Of a stretch of 64,000 nt of DNA, positions 29,599 through 41,357 are shown in pieces. Under the pieces are notes generated by a model. That model was not told the origin of the DNA and searched no databases. It was given only the letters and a program-made list of their open reading frames with translations. This stretch comes from Montifringilla adamsi (taxonomy: Eukaryota; Chordata; Aves; Passeriformes; Passeridae). Position numbers and translations under genes: made by a program. Every line of letters starts with the position of its first letter. The first letter of the stretch is position 1. The stretch lies in contig JAGGNK010008582.1 of assembly GCA_017590115.1 (NCBI GenBank), positions 1 through 64,000 on the forward strand, written 5' to 3'.

Positions 29599-31379
29599 TG
29601 TCTTGGTTTGAAAGATAGGTGTCTGCCAAGGAAGGTGGGAACCTCCCTTGGAATGGAAAATATGCACCCCTTTTTCCAAATTATTCTAACTTTGAAATTA
29701 AGGGGCTTTCAGGCAAAGATAAGGGGAAAAGAATAACAGTTCTTTGCTAGTAGGTATATGTATAACGAGGCAAACAAACAAAAATGGCAGTGTGAAAAAT
29801 GCATATTATATGATTGGCTCTTCGCAAAGATTAAAATGAATACTATATGTGTTATGTTGGAAAGTTATGCTGTAGTACTGTATTAATCTTTTTAAGTAGT
29901 GTGGTAAATATTGTTTTAGGCTATAACATAATATTAAAATAGAAACTATGTGATGTAAGATACTTTTTCTAACTAGCTCAAGGAATGGATAAGATAATCA
30001 AGAAATTATTCACATAGAGATAACAGCAACAAGACACCAAAATCCCAAGAGAAGAATTATTGCCTCCTTATCAGGAAAAAACAGATTTCTTCCAGACTTC
30101 GAGGAGCCACAGGAATTGATTTACAAGATGAGGGGGGGAAGTTGACAATAACCAGAAAACACCCCTGTTTTTGAAAGGAATGTTTGAATCATGTATGAGA
30201 TATATGAATATGCAACAGGCTATTGCATTTAAGGGTTAATCCTTTGTTAGCAAGGTGTGCTTTTGTGGCAGAGTGCAAAAAGCACCCAGATGTCTGTAAT
30301 TCTTTGCTTTCTATTGTCTTTTATTGTCCTAACTTTGATTGTCCCAATTCTTGTTGTCCTAATTTTTATTACTATTTTATTACTATTAAACATCTAAAAT
30401 TTTAATACAATGATTGGCATTTTTCACAGGCAGCAACAACAAACAAGAACAGAAACCCAGCCATAGCCTTCTCTCAGCTGTCAAGCACTTTGCTCTTTGG
30501 TGTAGTTATGGTCACAGCAGGCAGGGGCACTGTTGACTCCCGGCCAGGCAGGCGTGATAATTCTCCTGCGGCTGCAGGGGGCGCTGTGGTTGCTTCTTTA
30601 TGTGGGTAATGGTGAGTACAGCCAGTGGAAGATACTGAAAAGGGGCTTCCTTTACAACCTCACAGGGGTAGCCGGTCCAGGTGCCCCTCCAGATAGCAAA
30701 ATTAGCTGTAGCAGGAACCTTGGAAGCAGCAAGCTGGAATGGCAGAGGCAAGCAGACCCCGGAGTGGCAAACAAAATGTAACAGAAACTCTGCAGCTGTA
30801 GCAGGAGCCACAGGGTGTCCCAGCAAGCAAGAGGTGAGGAGTTAGAATGTAGCAAAAAACTCAGAGCAGTGGCAGAGAAAGGGTGGGGCTGGGCAGCAGC
30901 AGCCAGGCTCCCAAACATGGTCTGGAGAGGCTCCCTTGGAGGGGGGAGGGGTAGGTAGCGGGTTTTCCCCTGAGGCACCTGAGTAGATGGTGAGGGTCCT
31001 TTCCAGTGAGGTAGGGTGTTAATAAGGTCCCAGTCCAATGACTGCTCTTATGAGCAGAGCTTCACTCATGGTAGGAGAAGACAGCAGGAGATGAAACCCC
31101 ACAGTGGTGGCGAATTCTTCCCACAGCAACCGCAGCCTGTCTCCCCTTCAATCCTGAGAGCCCATCCCCTCACCCCCCAGCCAACATCTCACGGTATCTC
31201 TGCCCTTCCCAAGAGAAAGTCCTCCAGCTAAGATAGTGCCTCCAGCTGCACTCCTCCCCCTCCCCCTTGGCTACATCTTTTGTCTCTCTTAAGTACCAGT
31301 CATTATTGTCTCAGCAACAAATGGGACAAAATTCCATGACAGCAAGAAAAAAAAAAAGAAAAAATCCTAACCTTCAACA
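29599..31379 (-). mobile_element. ERVL-like solo LTR, TSD CCCAT, containing a nested LTR
   Basis: CCCAT lies at 29,594-29,598 and 31,380-31,384. Without the nested insert (29,791-30,428 plus one TSD copy) it is about 1,138 bp and is a paralog of the 28,071-29,241 LTR in the same orientation. Confidence 0.83.
29791..30428 (+). mobile_element. nested solo LTR with perfect 12-bp inverted termini, TSD GGCAG
   Basis: TGTGAAAAATGC at the left and its exact reverse complement at the right, flanked by GGCAG at 29,786-29,790 and 30,429-30,433. 638 bp. An ATTAAA is at about 30,385, so sense is probably plus. A diverged relative is at 33,221-33,875. Confidence 0.85.
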
Positions 31380-31384
31380 CCCAT

Positions 31385-31912
<528 letters not shown>

Positions 31913-32291
31913 ACCTCCATGGTCTGCAGGGGCATTGACTGACTGCTTCACCATGGTCTTCAGCACAGGCTGCAAGGGAATCTGCTCCAGCACCTGGAGC
32001 ACCTCCTCCCCTTCCTTCACTGACCTTTCTGTCTGCAGAGTTGTTTCTCACATACTCTCACTCCTCTCTGGCTGCAATTGCCCTCATGAAGTTTCCTCCT
32101 CCCTTCTTAAATATGTTATCATAAAAGCGTTACCACCATTTCTAATTGGCTCAGCCTTGGCCAGCAGCGAGTCTGTCCTGGAGCCAGCTGACATTGGCTC
32201 TGCTGGACATGGAGGAAGCTCTCAACACTTCTCACAGAAGCCATCCCTGTAGCCCCCTGCTGCCAAAACCTGGCCACACAAACCCAATACA
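31913..32291 (-). mobile_element. fragment of an ERVL-like LTR (5' part)
   Basis: On the minus strand it starts TGTATTGGGTTTG and matches the first ~380 bp of the LTR at 40,095-41,662 and of the one beginning at 45,888, including the CCAAT and ATATTTAAG promoter-like boxes. It is cut at about 31,913. The plus-strand frame 31,761-32,252 is a shadow. Confidence 0.7.
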
Positions 32292-32540
32292 GTTGTTCCA
32301 ATATTGACTGTCAAACTTCAAGCTACATTTGTTCTATGAACCACACTACCACACTTTTTCAACTATATTTTTATATACAGTTTTGCCATAATGGGCAAAA
32401 AGTCCTTCATAACAATGTTTAAGCCATTAACCATAACATTACAGTCTCTCAAAAGAGTAGCAACAGTTAAATATTAAAAAATATACAAGAACAGTATCTA
32501 AGACAAAACAAAATATTTATAAGAAATTATTTGGTTTTTT

Positions 32541-33001
32541 TGAGAAATGACTGTGAAAACACTTGTTACTGTTATAGATGAGTAAATGGTTGGCTCTCAC
32601 AATTAAGGGGTAAACTTTATATGTATGGTAAAAAAAGTTTTATAAATGTATAGTTGTGTTACTGCAATGTGCTCCCCCCATTATGTGTTATCATAGGATG
32701 GTCTTGGTAATCCGGGGATTTGGGAAGGTTGGCTTGTTATTATGTCAGCACCTGACCTCCAATCAGAATGTAAGAAAGTGACATCTACCACTGGACAGCA
32801 AGGAAGGAGTTCACTGACAAGGCTCTAGGAGGGGCTAGAGATATAAAAGGCAAAGCATCCATCTTGAAGATGAGCCAGTCATGTGGTGGGCAGCCACGAG
32901 GGCAGTTCCCAGGCCTGCTTTTCCTTATGTAGTCCTTTTGTTGTATTTTTGTTAAGGTTTAATAAACCCATTAAATTTTTTAAGTGAGCAGTCGTTTCTC
33001 A
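32541..33001 (+). mobile_element. solo LTR with TATA box and poly(A) signal
   Basis: Ends form an inverted repeat of 13 bp with one mismatch (TGAGAAATGACTG / CAGTCGTTTCTCA). ATATAAAAGG is at about 32,840 and AATAAA at about 32,961, in LTR order. I could not confirm a TSD. Confidence 0.7.
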
Positions 33002-33220
33002 CATTACAATCCAGAAAGACTTTGTTAAAAATAACTATGTAGTTGGTGGCTTTTGCAAATTATTATTAATCACAACAATTTGGATATAGTAGTTTGTAAT
33101 CACTTTTAACTGCTTTTGATATAGTATAATTTGTCAGCTTTTTGTGGCCAATGCCGTAGCCCCTGTGTAGCTTGTATCCTCAGAACATTATTTATGGATG
33201 ATATTTTCGTTTGTGGACAG

Positions 33221-33875
33221 TGGGATAAATGTATATTATAGTTTTGGCTTTCCCAAATATTAAAGTGGATGCTATGTGTTGTGCATTATAATGTTAACTT
33301 TTGCAGAAGTAGCTGTAGTTGTGAAATAATAACTAATGCTTTTATTTTTCTAACTAACTGACAATAATGAAAATAACTCAGATATTTGTGAAATAGCTGA
33401 TGTTGATTTAAAGTACTTGTGGTAAACTTACAATAATGGAAATAGCTAAAACAGTCTGCATGGTCAGATAACATTTAAGGAATGGATGTGATGACGACCC
33501 CTACTACTGACCCTTCGACTATCAATAACTGTTGCCTGCTGAAACCACAGAAGAGGGGGCCGTTGTGAGGAAGTGACACATGACCTGCAAAACCATATCC
33601 ACGATTACTGCACGTACTCTAAAAAGGTGGGTCAGGGGTTGAACCAAGCTAAAGAATTCCTGGAACATGTACACGAGTTCAAAGAAATGTTTACATATGT
33701 ATAATCTTTATGAATATGTATTTGACCAATGAAATAGAAAAAGTATATAAGAAGAGTCGCTATGGTTAGCCGATGTGCCTCTGGCCATCGTCAAGCACCC
33801 AGCACTGTTATTTTGCCCCATATTATCCCTTATTAAACTTATAAAAATTTTCAAGAGTGAGGTTCATTTCTCACA
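33221..33875 (+). mobile_element. solo LTR related to the one at 29,791
   Basis: The first ~85 bp align with the nested LTR at 29,791 (ATGTATATTATA versus ATGCATATTATA, then GGCTTTCCCAAATATTAAA). Ends in CATTTCTCACA. A GTATATAAG box is at about 33,745 and ATTAAA at about 33,833. TSD not found. Confidence 0.65.
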
Positions 33876-34499
33876 CTTTACAAAACTCCCATGTTGTTGC
33901 TTCTCTGTGAAAGCATCCACTTTGTGCATCTTCAGAGAAAAATTCAGTTAAAAAAACCCTCTCCTTTTCATAAAATATATCCTAACCAGTAGCAAACTCT
34001 CACTTAAATAAAGGGCAATACAATTTTAATCTTTTTGCAAATAAAAGCTGCCAATGTATAGAGATATCAGATGCATACATGTGAAGTCTGCTAAACACAA
34101 ACCAGTCACTAATCCACAGAATTCACAGAATGACAAGGTTGGAAGAGACCTTAAAAATCATCAAGTCCAACCCATGCCCTAACACCTCAACTAAACCATG
34201 GCACTGAGTGCCACATCCAGTCTTTTCTTAAACACATCCAGGGATGGTGACTCTACCACCTCCCTGGACAGACCATTTCAAAACTTTATCACGCTTTCTG
34301 TAAAAAACGTCTTCCTAATATCCAGCCTATATTTCCCTTGACACAGCTTGAGACTGTGTCCTCTGGTTCTGTCAGTTGCTGCCTGGTGAAAGAGACCAAC
34401 CCCCACTGGACTACAACCACTTTTCAGGAAGTTGTAGAGAGTGATAAGGTCACCCCTGAGTCTCCTTTTCTCCAGGCTAAACAACCCCAGCTCCCTCAG

Positions 34500-35132
34500 T
34501 CATTCCTCATGGGGCTTGTGTTCCAAGCCCCTCACTAGACTCGTTTCCCTCCTCTGGACGTGCTCAAGCATCTCAAAGTCCTTCCTAAACTGAGGGGCCC
34601 AGAAGTGGACACAGTACTCAAGGTGCGGCCTCACCAGTGCCAAGTATAGGGGAAGGATGACCTCCCTGCTCCTGCTGGCCACACTATTCCTGATACAGGC
34701 CAGGATGCCGTTGGCCTTCTTGGCCACCAGGGCACACTGCGGGCTCTTGTTTAGCCAGCTATCGACCAGTATGCCCAGGTCCCTTTCTGCCTGAGCACTG
34801 TCCAGCCACACTGCCCCCAGCCTGTAACGATGCAGGGGGTTATTGTGGCCAAAATGCAGGACTCGGCACTTGGATTTATTAAACTTCATCCTGTTAGACT
34901 CAGCCCATCCATTCAACTGTTCCAAGTCTCTCTGCAGAGCCATCCTACCCTCCAACAGATCGACAAACGATCCCAGCTTAGTGTCATCCGCAAACTTACT
35001 AATGAAAGACTCAATACCCTCATCCATGTCATCAATAAAAATATTGAACAGAACTAGCCCCAGCACAGAACCCTGAGGGATACCACTAGTGACTGGCTGC
35101 CTGCTGGATGGAGAGCGGCTTCGCAAGCTCAT
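34500..35132 (-). pseudogene. CR1 ORF2, RT C-terminal half
   Basis: A 210-codon open frame with [10 protein letters not shown] (RT motif B-like), then the catalytic FADDTK box with both Asp, the thumb region, and the C-terminal [28 protein letters not shown] block typical of CR1 and other non-LTR RTs. The first 11 or so codons come from the other side of the deletion in the wrong frame. CR1 RT normally copies CR1 RNA at a nicked target; without its N-terminal half this copy cannot. Confidence 0.8.
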
Positions 35133-36010
35133 CTGCCAGCTCTCTCATCACCCTGGGGTGGATCCCATCTGGTTCCATGGATTTATGAATGTCCAAGCGG
35201 CTCAACAGTTCTCTGGCTGCCTCCTCCTAGATAATGGGGGGACCATTCTCCTCCCTGATATCATCGAACAACCCAAGAGGACAGTAATCCTGAAGGCAAG
35301 TCTTCTCACTAAAAACTGAGACAAAGAAGACATTAAGCACCTCTGCCTTCTCCTCATCTGCAGTAACAAAGTTCCCTTCTGCATCTAATAAAGAACAAAG
35401 GTTAGTCTTACCCTTCCTTTTACTACTAATATATTTGTAAAAACATTTTTTGTTATCCTTTACAAAAGTCGCCATTTTAAGTTCAAACTGAGCTTTAGCC
35501 TCCCTAATATTTTTCTTACATACTCTAGCAGCCCCCTTAAATATTTCCTTAAAGACCTGACCCTCCTTCCAAAGATAATACATCTTTTTTTTTATTCCTG
35601 AGTTCCTCCAAAACTTCCTTGCTTATCCAGGCTGGACGTTTGCCTCGTTGACTCGTCTTTCGGCACACAGGGACAGTCTGTTCCTGTGCCCTCAAGATCT
35701 CCATTTTGAAGCACGCCCACCCTTCCTGAACTCCTTTGTTTTTAAGGACTACTTCCCAAGGAACTCTCTGAATAAGTCTCCTGAATAGGCCAAAGTCTGT
35801 CCTCTGAAAATCCAATGTAAAAGTCTTACTAATGTTCCTCTTGACTTCACCAAATATTGAGAATTTTATAATTTCATGATCACTATGTCCCAAGCAGCCT
35901 CCAACCCCCACATCTTCCACCAACCCATCTCTATTTGCAAATAACAGATCTAACATAGTCCCTCCCCTGGTGAGCTCACCCACCAGGTGCGACAAAAAGT
36001 TGTCCTCCAC
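35090..36010 (-). pseudogene. CR1 ORF2, endonuclease C-terminus and linker up to RT start
   Basis: Frames 36,010-35,549 and 35,583-35,227 (minus). The first holds the APE-type endonuclease end (GGTMLDLLFANRDGLVED and CLGHSDHEIIKF, containing the SDH catalytic motif). The second is the basic linker and the start of RT. The blocks overlap by about 35 bp in different frames, so a frameshift separates them. The RT start ([20 protein letters not shown] region) reaches about 35,100 and then jumps to RT motif B, marking the deletion. Confidence 0.75.
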
Positions 36011-36291
36011 AAACTAGTCTAAAAATTTCCTGGACTGCCTTTTTTCAGCTGTATTAAGTTCCCAGCAAATGTCTGGCAGGTTTAAATCGCCAACAAGAAC
36101 AAGGGCAGATGATCCAGAAACATTCTCTAGCTGCTTATAGAATGAATTGTCCACCACTTCTTCCTAGTTGGGTGGACGATAACAGACTCCCAGTAGGATG
36201 TCAGCCTTATTGGCCTTCCCCCTAATTCTTGCTCATAGGCATTCAACTTCGTTGTCATTAGTTTTAATACCTATGGCGTCCAAAGCCTCCC

Positions 36292-37547
36292 TGTCCTGGA
36301 TTGCAAAGATGTGTGTATTCTATTTGCCATCTGTTAGAGGTGTGGCAGCTTTCATCTGTTAATTGGGCAGGTTTTTTTACCTCTTCCAAAAACCTATCCT
36401 CGCTCCGGGAAATATGTTCTGTTAATGGGCCATTGAGTCTCACTGTATGACTGATGAAAAATTATGTCATCCCATTGTGAGATGCTCTGCCCAGAGGGAG
36501 GAGCCAAGCATTCCTTCCTGGATATAATCTGAGATTTTAGGACACCAGGGCAGCCTTCTCCACTGGATTCCCAGAGGAGCAGCCCTTTCCCACTGGATTC
36601 TCAGAGGAACAGCTTTCATCTCCACTGGATACCCAGAGGAAGACCAGGCTCATCTACACCACCACTGGATCTTCAGAGAAAGACTACACCCTTCTACAAG
36701 ATCACCGCTCCAACAGAACCACATCTGTCACTCCTGTTGGGAAGGATGAAAGTTTGACAAGAAAGTCTCACAGATATGGATGCTTAGCAAAAAGATTTTT
36801 GAATGTAGAATCTGAAGAAGGAATAGAGATGGAAGCAAGTTTTGATATAGAAGAAAAGAATTGCTGAGCCAGTCTTACTGGATAACTAAGAAGGCAAAGG
36901 GTATGTTAGTTAGAAGGGGTTTTTATGACTTAGAGCAAAGGATAAACCTACCTCAAACAAGAAGATATTTTTACCAAGCAGAAAGATAGCACAGGCAAAC
37001 AAGTCAGCAGATGTTGCAAGTAGAAAAAAGGTCTCAGAATTTTCCATTGCAAGAAAACTGAAAAACAACTTCTAGCTTAAAATGTAACATACTAACTTTT
37101 AGTGATTGGATAATAGTAACATCAATATGGTAATTATAGTAGTTATGATAGGCTATAGGTAAAAGTTAAGGTATAGATTGGTTCTTCTGTATTAAGATGT
37201 TCAGCAAAGTATATAATGCATTTGTAACCTAAAGTAAGGGTCTCCAGGCCTGCCTGCAGCTGCAGCTGACAGCTGTAGGCACAGGCTCTGTCACCCATGA
37301 CCCTGGACTGCTGTAATGTCTTGGATGTAATAAACTGCATCTTGAAGAGCTGCCTGGAGTCCTGCCTCTCTCATTCCGGCTCTTACTCTTCCCTAATAAA
37401 GAACTGTTATTCCTGCTCCCATATCTTTGCCTGACAGCCCCTTAATTTCAAAATTATAACAATTCGGAGGGAGGGGGTTTACATTTTCCATTTCAGGGGA
37501 GGCTCCTACCTTCCTTAAGCAGACACCTGTCTTTCCAAATCAAGACA
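36292..37547 (+). mobile_element. ERVL-like LTR inserted in CR1, TSD CTCCC
   Basis: CTCCC lies at 36,287-36,291 and 37,548-37,552; the CR1 endonuclease sequence joins across it. Starts TGTCCTGGATTGC, ends CAAATCAAGACA. It carries another LTR (36,735-37,393) that replaced about 130 bp of its middle, judged against the copy at 22,092-22,771. Confidence 0.85.
36735..37393 (+). mobile_element. LTR within the LTR within CR1
   Basis: Starts TGTTGGGAAGG; GTATATAATG is at about 37,209 and AATAAA at about 37,329. The right end reads CTCTTCCC and lacks the expected complementary end of TGTTGGGAAG, so a few terminal bases plus flanking sequence of the host LTR are missing. No TSD could be found for that reason. 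Confidence 0.65.
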
Positions 37548-37847
37548 CTCCCTAATATAAATGGCAACCCCTTCACCTCTTCTCCCTTTCCTATCTCTCC
37601 TGAAGAGCTTGTAGCCATCCAGTTCAGCACTGCAGCCATGTGAGTCATCCCACCACATTTTTGTGATGGCAATTACATCATAGCTCTGCTGTTGCACCAT
37701 GGCCTCCATCTCTTCTCGTTTATTGCCCATGCTGTGTGCATTAGTATACATGTACCTCAGCTGGGCTGCTGTTTTCACTCCTATCTCAGGCTTACCACCC
37801 TTGGGCCTGCTTCCAGACAGCCCAACAGCATCCCCTACCCCCTTCAA
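37515..37847 (-). pseudogene. CR1 ORF2, endonuclease N-terminus
   Basis: APE-type endonuclease start: YTNAHSMGNKREEME with the N-terminal Asn, then ITKMWW where the family has a catalytic Glu (here Lys), then a GEGVAIYI block. The frame runs into the LTR on its left. The Glu-to-Lys reading suggests an inactive nuclease even before the LTR arrived. Confidence 0.72.
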
Positions 37848-37849
37848 AC

Positions 37850-38530
37850 CTAGTTTGAAGCCCTCGCAACAAGTTCTGCCAGTTCACAAGCTAAAAACCT
37901 TCTACCCTTAACAGAGCGGCCCTCTGTTCCCCTCAGAAGGGAATAACCCACCACAATTACCCTTCTTTCCTTTTTGATGTTAGAGGTAGTAATCCTTCTC
38001 ACAGATGAATCATAATTGGGAGGCTCACTGGGCAGATAATTTTCTTCTAAATCATCTGGCTGACTCTCTAGATCCAGGGGTTCATACCTATTCTGAAGTG
38101 GCACCTGGCTTGGGAGTGGGGGTCGGGAGGAACTTTTATTATTACCTCCGTGAGTAGGTACCCAATTCCACTCCCCTTCATCTACCAGGTGTCCTTCTAT
38201 TGTCTGAGAGTGAGAGGCATGGGAGTCCTCTGACTTCTGGTGGGCCTCCCTCAGGGATGGAAGGGCTGAACTCCACCAATCTATTTCCCTTTCACTTTCC
38301 CTGATAGTCCTTAGTCTTTCAACTTCCTCTCTAAGCTCGGCCACCAGTGAAAGGAGATCCTTCAGCTGTTCACACCACAGGCAGGTTTCCTCCACAATGC
38401 CCCCTGAAACCACTGATAAGCTCAAACACTCCGCACAGGAATGGGTCTGGACAAACACATCCTTTTTGGAGGCTTCCATCTGGTTACATACACTCGTACT
38501 AACTACAGTTTTTGATAGCGTACAAACCAT
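37850..38530 (-). CDS. CR1 ORF1 protein (226 codons, open)
   Basis: An open frame upstream of ORF2. It has a Cys-containing N-terminal region (C-x2-C and C-x2-C pairs, residues about 33-53), a Leu/Glu-rich coiled-coil segment (about 56-85), a Pro/Ser-rich linker, and near the C-terminus an RRVIVVGYSLLRGTEG block, the start of the esterase-like (SGNH-type) domain of CR1 ORF1 proteins. The position just before the catalytic Ser is Tyr in this copy. The frame ends at TGA/TAG soon after, so the esterase domain is cut short. CR1 ORF1 proteins bind RNA or membranes; function here is by family only. Confidence 0.65.
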   Translation of the reverse strand: MVCTLSKTVVSTSVCNQMEASKKDVFVQTHSCAECLSLSVVSGGIVEETCLWCEQLKDLLSLVAELREEVERLRTIRESEREIDWWSSALPSLREAHQKSEDSHASHSQTIEGHLVDEGEWNWVPTHGGNNKSSSRPPLPSQVPLQNRYEPLDLESQPDDLEENYLPSEPPNYDSSVRRITTSNIKKERRVIVVGYSLLRGTEGRSVKGRRFLACELAELVARASN

Positions 38531-38590
38531 TACTATCAGAAATGCTAAAACCTACCAACCAACAGAAACACCGTGCACAACACACGTGCA

Positions 38591-40089
38591 TGTCATTAAA
38601 TATAGATTTCTAGGAATATAATATAGATTATATAGATGACCAATACTTTGGAAAGTAATAAAAGAGCTCTGGATCTCTAGAAAGTAATTACTGAAATATG
38701 TCACAGACTTTTCTTTAAAGGCCATAAATAGAAGGTTGGAAAGGCATTCAAGAATTTGGATAAGTTAACTCAGAGCTGATATGAGAGTAGCTCTTACTCT
38801 CAAAGAAGTCAGCCATTCTGTAAATTAAGATTTTGGTTGGCACCAGACATTTCTTTGCCAAAAAACATGCAAGATGGTGTGCAATATATACAAAAAGAAA
38901 GACTCCTACACTCTACCATTTTCAATTAAATAGCCTTTTTACATAAAAATAATTTTTTAAATCAGACAACACACAAGTAAACTTACAGCTGTGGCATGAT
39001 AAATATATACTTCTTTCTATTTCCAGAAAGTGCTACATTATTATGCAAACAATTCAAGCACTAGCATTTTTCTCCCTTGTTTAGCAACAAAAACTGAATT
39101 TATTTTAAAAGTATTTTTCAATTAAGTGACCTTAACTATACCACTCCAAGTGTTAGAAATATTACAAAGTTTATTTTTTTTTAAATAACCCTGACTCAAA
39201 CTCAATTTACACTTATGAAGAACAACAACAGAGCTTCTCTGGGATAATGCATGTAACACTGCCCAGTCTAAACTTCACTTTCTAACTGCCTTTCATTTTA
39301 TATTCATACTTAATAGTACTCCTAAAATCCTCACCTAGCACCCTCTACTTGAAAGCAAAACACAAGATCTGTTGTAACCAAACTGAAATGAACCAAAGGG
39401 GTAACCTTCTGAAGGAGAAACATCACCAGAGTTACCCAAAACTTGTTCTCAGGAAATTCTAAATTCCTCTTTTATGAAAGACACAAACAAAAAGACTTCA
39501 ACATTTAGTAATGAATGCAATTTATGAAACCTCATTTAGAGACAGCAGAAATAAAATGTTTTAACCCTTTTTAGCCATGATAGTCCCATCAGAAAGGGAG
39601 ATGGACAATCTGGAAAGAAACAGAAAACCAAGATAGACAATTACAGCTCCTGAGGAATCTAAAAGTCCTAGCTCTAAGACAATATATCTGACAGTCTATC
39701 AAGAAGACATGAAACTTCAGGGTTTCTCTGCTAGGAGACACAAAGTATGTTAGAGAAAGCTTTCACTTCAGCAAACAGTACATTCTGAAATTACAGATAG
39801 CCTGTTTTCCCTTAGAAGAATATTTCAGGGGAAAAATTTCTGCCAGCTCTACTTGGATGTTGAAAGATAGAAAACCTAGAGTTCCTGAACTGTGCTGGAG
39901 TTTGATTTTACTTTTATTAATTCTGCATGGATGGCATTCAAATACTGTGTCAATGGTAGCAATATAAAAGCTGTGAGACATAAAACTGTTGTTTTGTTTA
40001 TACATAAACAACTAGTTAGCTTTCTTAAACAATGGCTTCTTCCTTACCATCTATTCTTTCTGATATGTGGCAAACTATTTTTATGATAT
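38591..40089. other. no gene recognised
   Basis: AT-rich unique-looking DNA; frames are short (at most about 80 codons) and featureless. No LTR ends seen. Confidence 0.5.
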
Positions 40090-40881
40090 GTTCTTGCATT
40101 TGGTTTGCATGGCAAGGTTAGGGTGGTGGGCTACAGGGGTGGCTTCTGTGAGAAGCTACTGGAAGCTTCCCCCATGTCAGAGAGAGTGCCAGCCAGCTCC
40201 AACAGGGACCCACCGCTGGCCAAGGCCAAGTCAATCAGTGATGGCTGTAGCAACACATCTGTGATAACATATTTTAAAAGGGGAAACAAGATATTGTGGA
40301 GAAACAATTGCAGCCAGAGAAGAGCAGAGTGAGAATATGAAAGGAACAACTCTGCAGAAACCAAAGTCTGTGAAGAAGGAGGCGGAGGATGTGTTCCATG
40401 TGCTGGAGCAGATTCCTCTGCAGCCTGTGAAGATCATGGAGACACAGGTTGTCCCCCTGCATCCCATGGAGGTCCACAGGGGAGCAAAGATCCACCTGCA
40501 GCCCATACAGGACCCCACACTAGAGCAGGTGGATGCCTGAAGAAGGCTGTGACCCTGTGGAAGCTTGCCCTGAAGCAGGATCATGGCAGGAAGAGGAGCT
40601 CCTGCTGGAGCAGGCTTGCTGGTGGGACTTGTGACCTTGTGGGGGAGCCCATGCTGGAGCAGCCTGTGCCTGAAGGACTGCACCCCATTAGAGGGACGCA
40701 CGCTAGAGCCTGTGGAAAGGACTCATGTTGGAGAAGTTTGTGAAGGACTATTTTCTGTGGGAGGAACCCCATGCTGGAGCAGAAGAGTGTGAAGAGCCCT
40801 CCCCCTGAGGAGGAAGGAGCACCAGAAAGAACATCTGATGAACTGATGACAACCTCCATTCCTCATTCCCTTATGCTGCTG

Positions 40882-41357
40882 TGTAGGAGCCCAGGACGTC
40901 TCTCTGATGGTCCTGGATGATCTGAGCCCCAGCCAGGGGGCTTTGAAGCCCTGGCAGGGGGGGGGGGGGGGGGGGGGGCCCCGGGCGGCGTTGTCCTGTT
41001 CTTCTTCCTTCTTCCTCCTAGCCTCCATATTCTTGGTGATGGTGGCACTCTAGGATTGGTGTAAAGTAGAAAGTCACTGTCTAACATAGGTGATAGGTAT
41101 TGGAACATAACTGTAAATATCGAATACGTAGTTTATAGTATAAAAGACAACGCCGGCCGTGTGGGAGGGCAGTGTGCCTCGGACTGACCTGCTGAACAGA
41201 CCTCGGCAGGCCAGACAGAAAATGTTTTAGATAAGAAATAATAAACAACCTTGAGAATGCGAGCCGAAGACTTCTGACTCCTTCTTCAACAGCTGGGTTG
41301 GGGAAAAGATACTTTTAATACATCTCGGAGTCATCTTGACCAGAGGAGATCCCGAGA
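40882..41357 (+). mobile_element. nested solo LTR, TSD CTGCTG
   Basis: The 6-bp repeat CTGCTG lies at 40,876-40,881 and 41,358-41,363, and the outer LTR continues in register. 476 bp, starting TGTAGGAGCC. It contains G22 (40,957-40,978), a GTATAAAAG box at about 41,138 and AATAAA at about 41,240. The 6-bp TSD points to class II. The 3' end reads GAGA, not CA. Confidence 0.75.
40957..40978. repeat. G22 homopolymer
   Basis: Twenty-two consecutive G on the sense strand of the nested LTR, upstream of its TATA box. Confidence 0.9.

Larger units (their letters stand above)
34114..38590 (-). mobile_element. long CR1 LINE, minus strand, interrupted and RT-deleted
   Basis: The 3' end (left) carries the CR1 terminal repeats (ATTCTGTG twice on the minus strand, about 34,114-34,130). 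Going rightward, in reverse order of the element, are RT C-terminal half, endonuclease and linker, an LTR insertion (36,292-37,547), endonuclease N-terminus, ORF1 and probably some 5' UTR to about 38,590. Without the LTR about 3.2 kb remain. A deletion near 35,090 removes most of the RT palm. Carrying ORF1, it is much more complete than a typical 5'-truncated CR1. Confidence 0.85.

Noticed and set aside
28071..31379. One provirus bounded by two LTRs
   Set aside because: Each LTR has its own TSD and the 357 bp between them has no retroviral coding.
40231..41028. Overlapping frames with repeated motifs at 40.2-41.0 kb, looking like a tandem-repeat protein
   Set aside because: The repeats are DNA-level units of a common avian LTR found in other copies here; frames differ between strands and copies.
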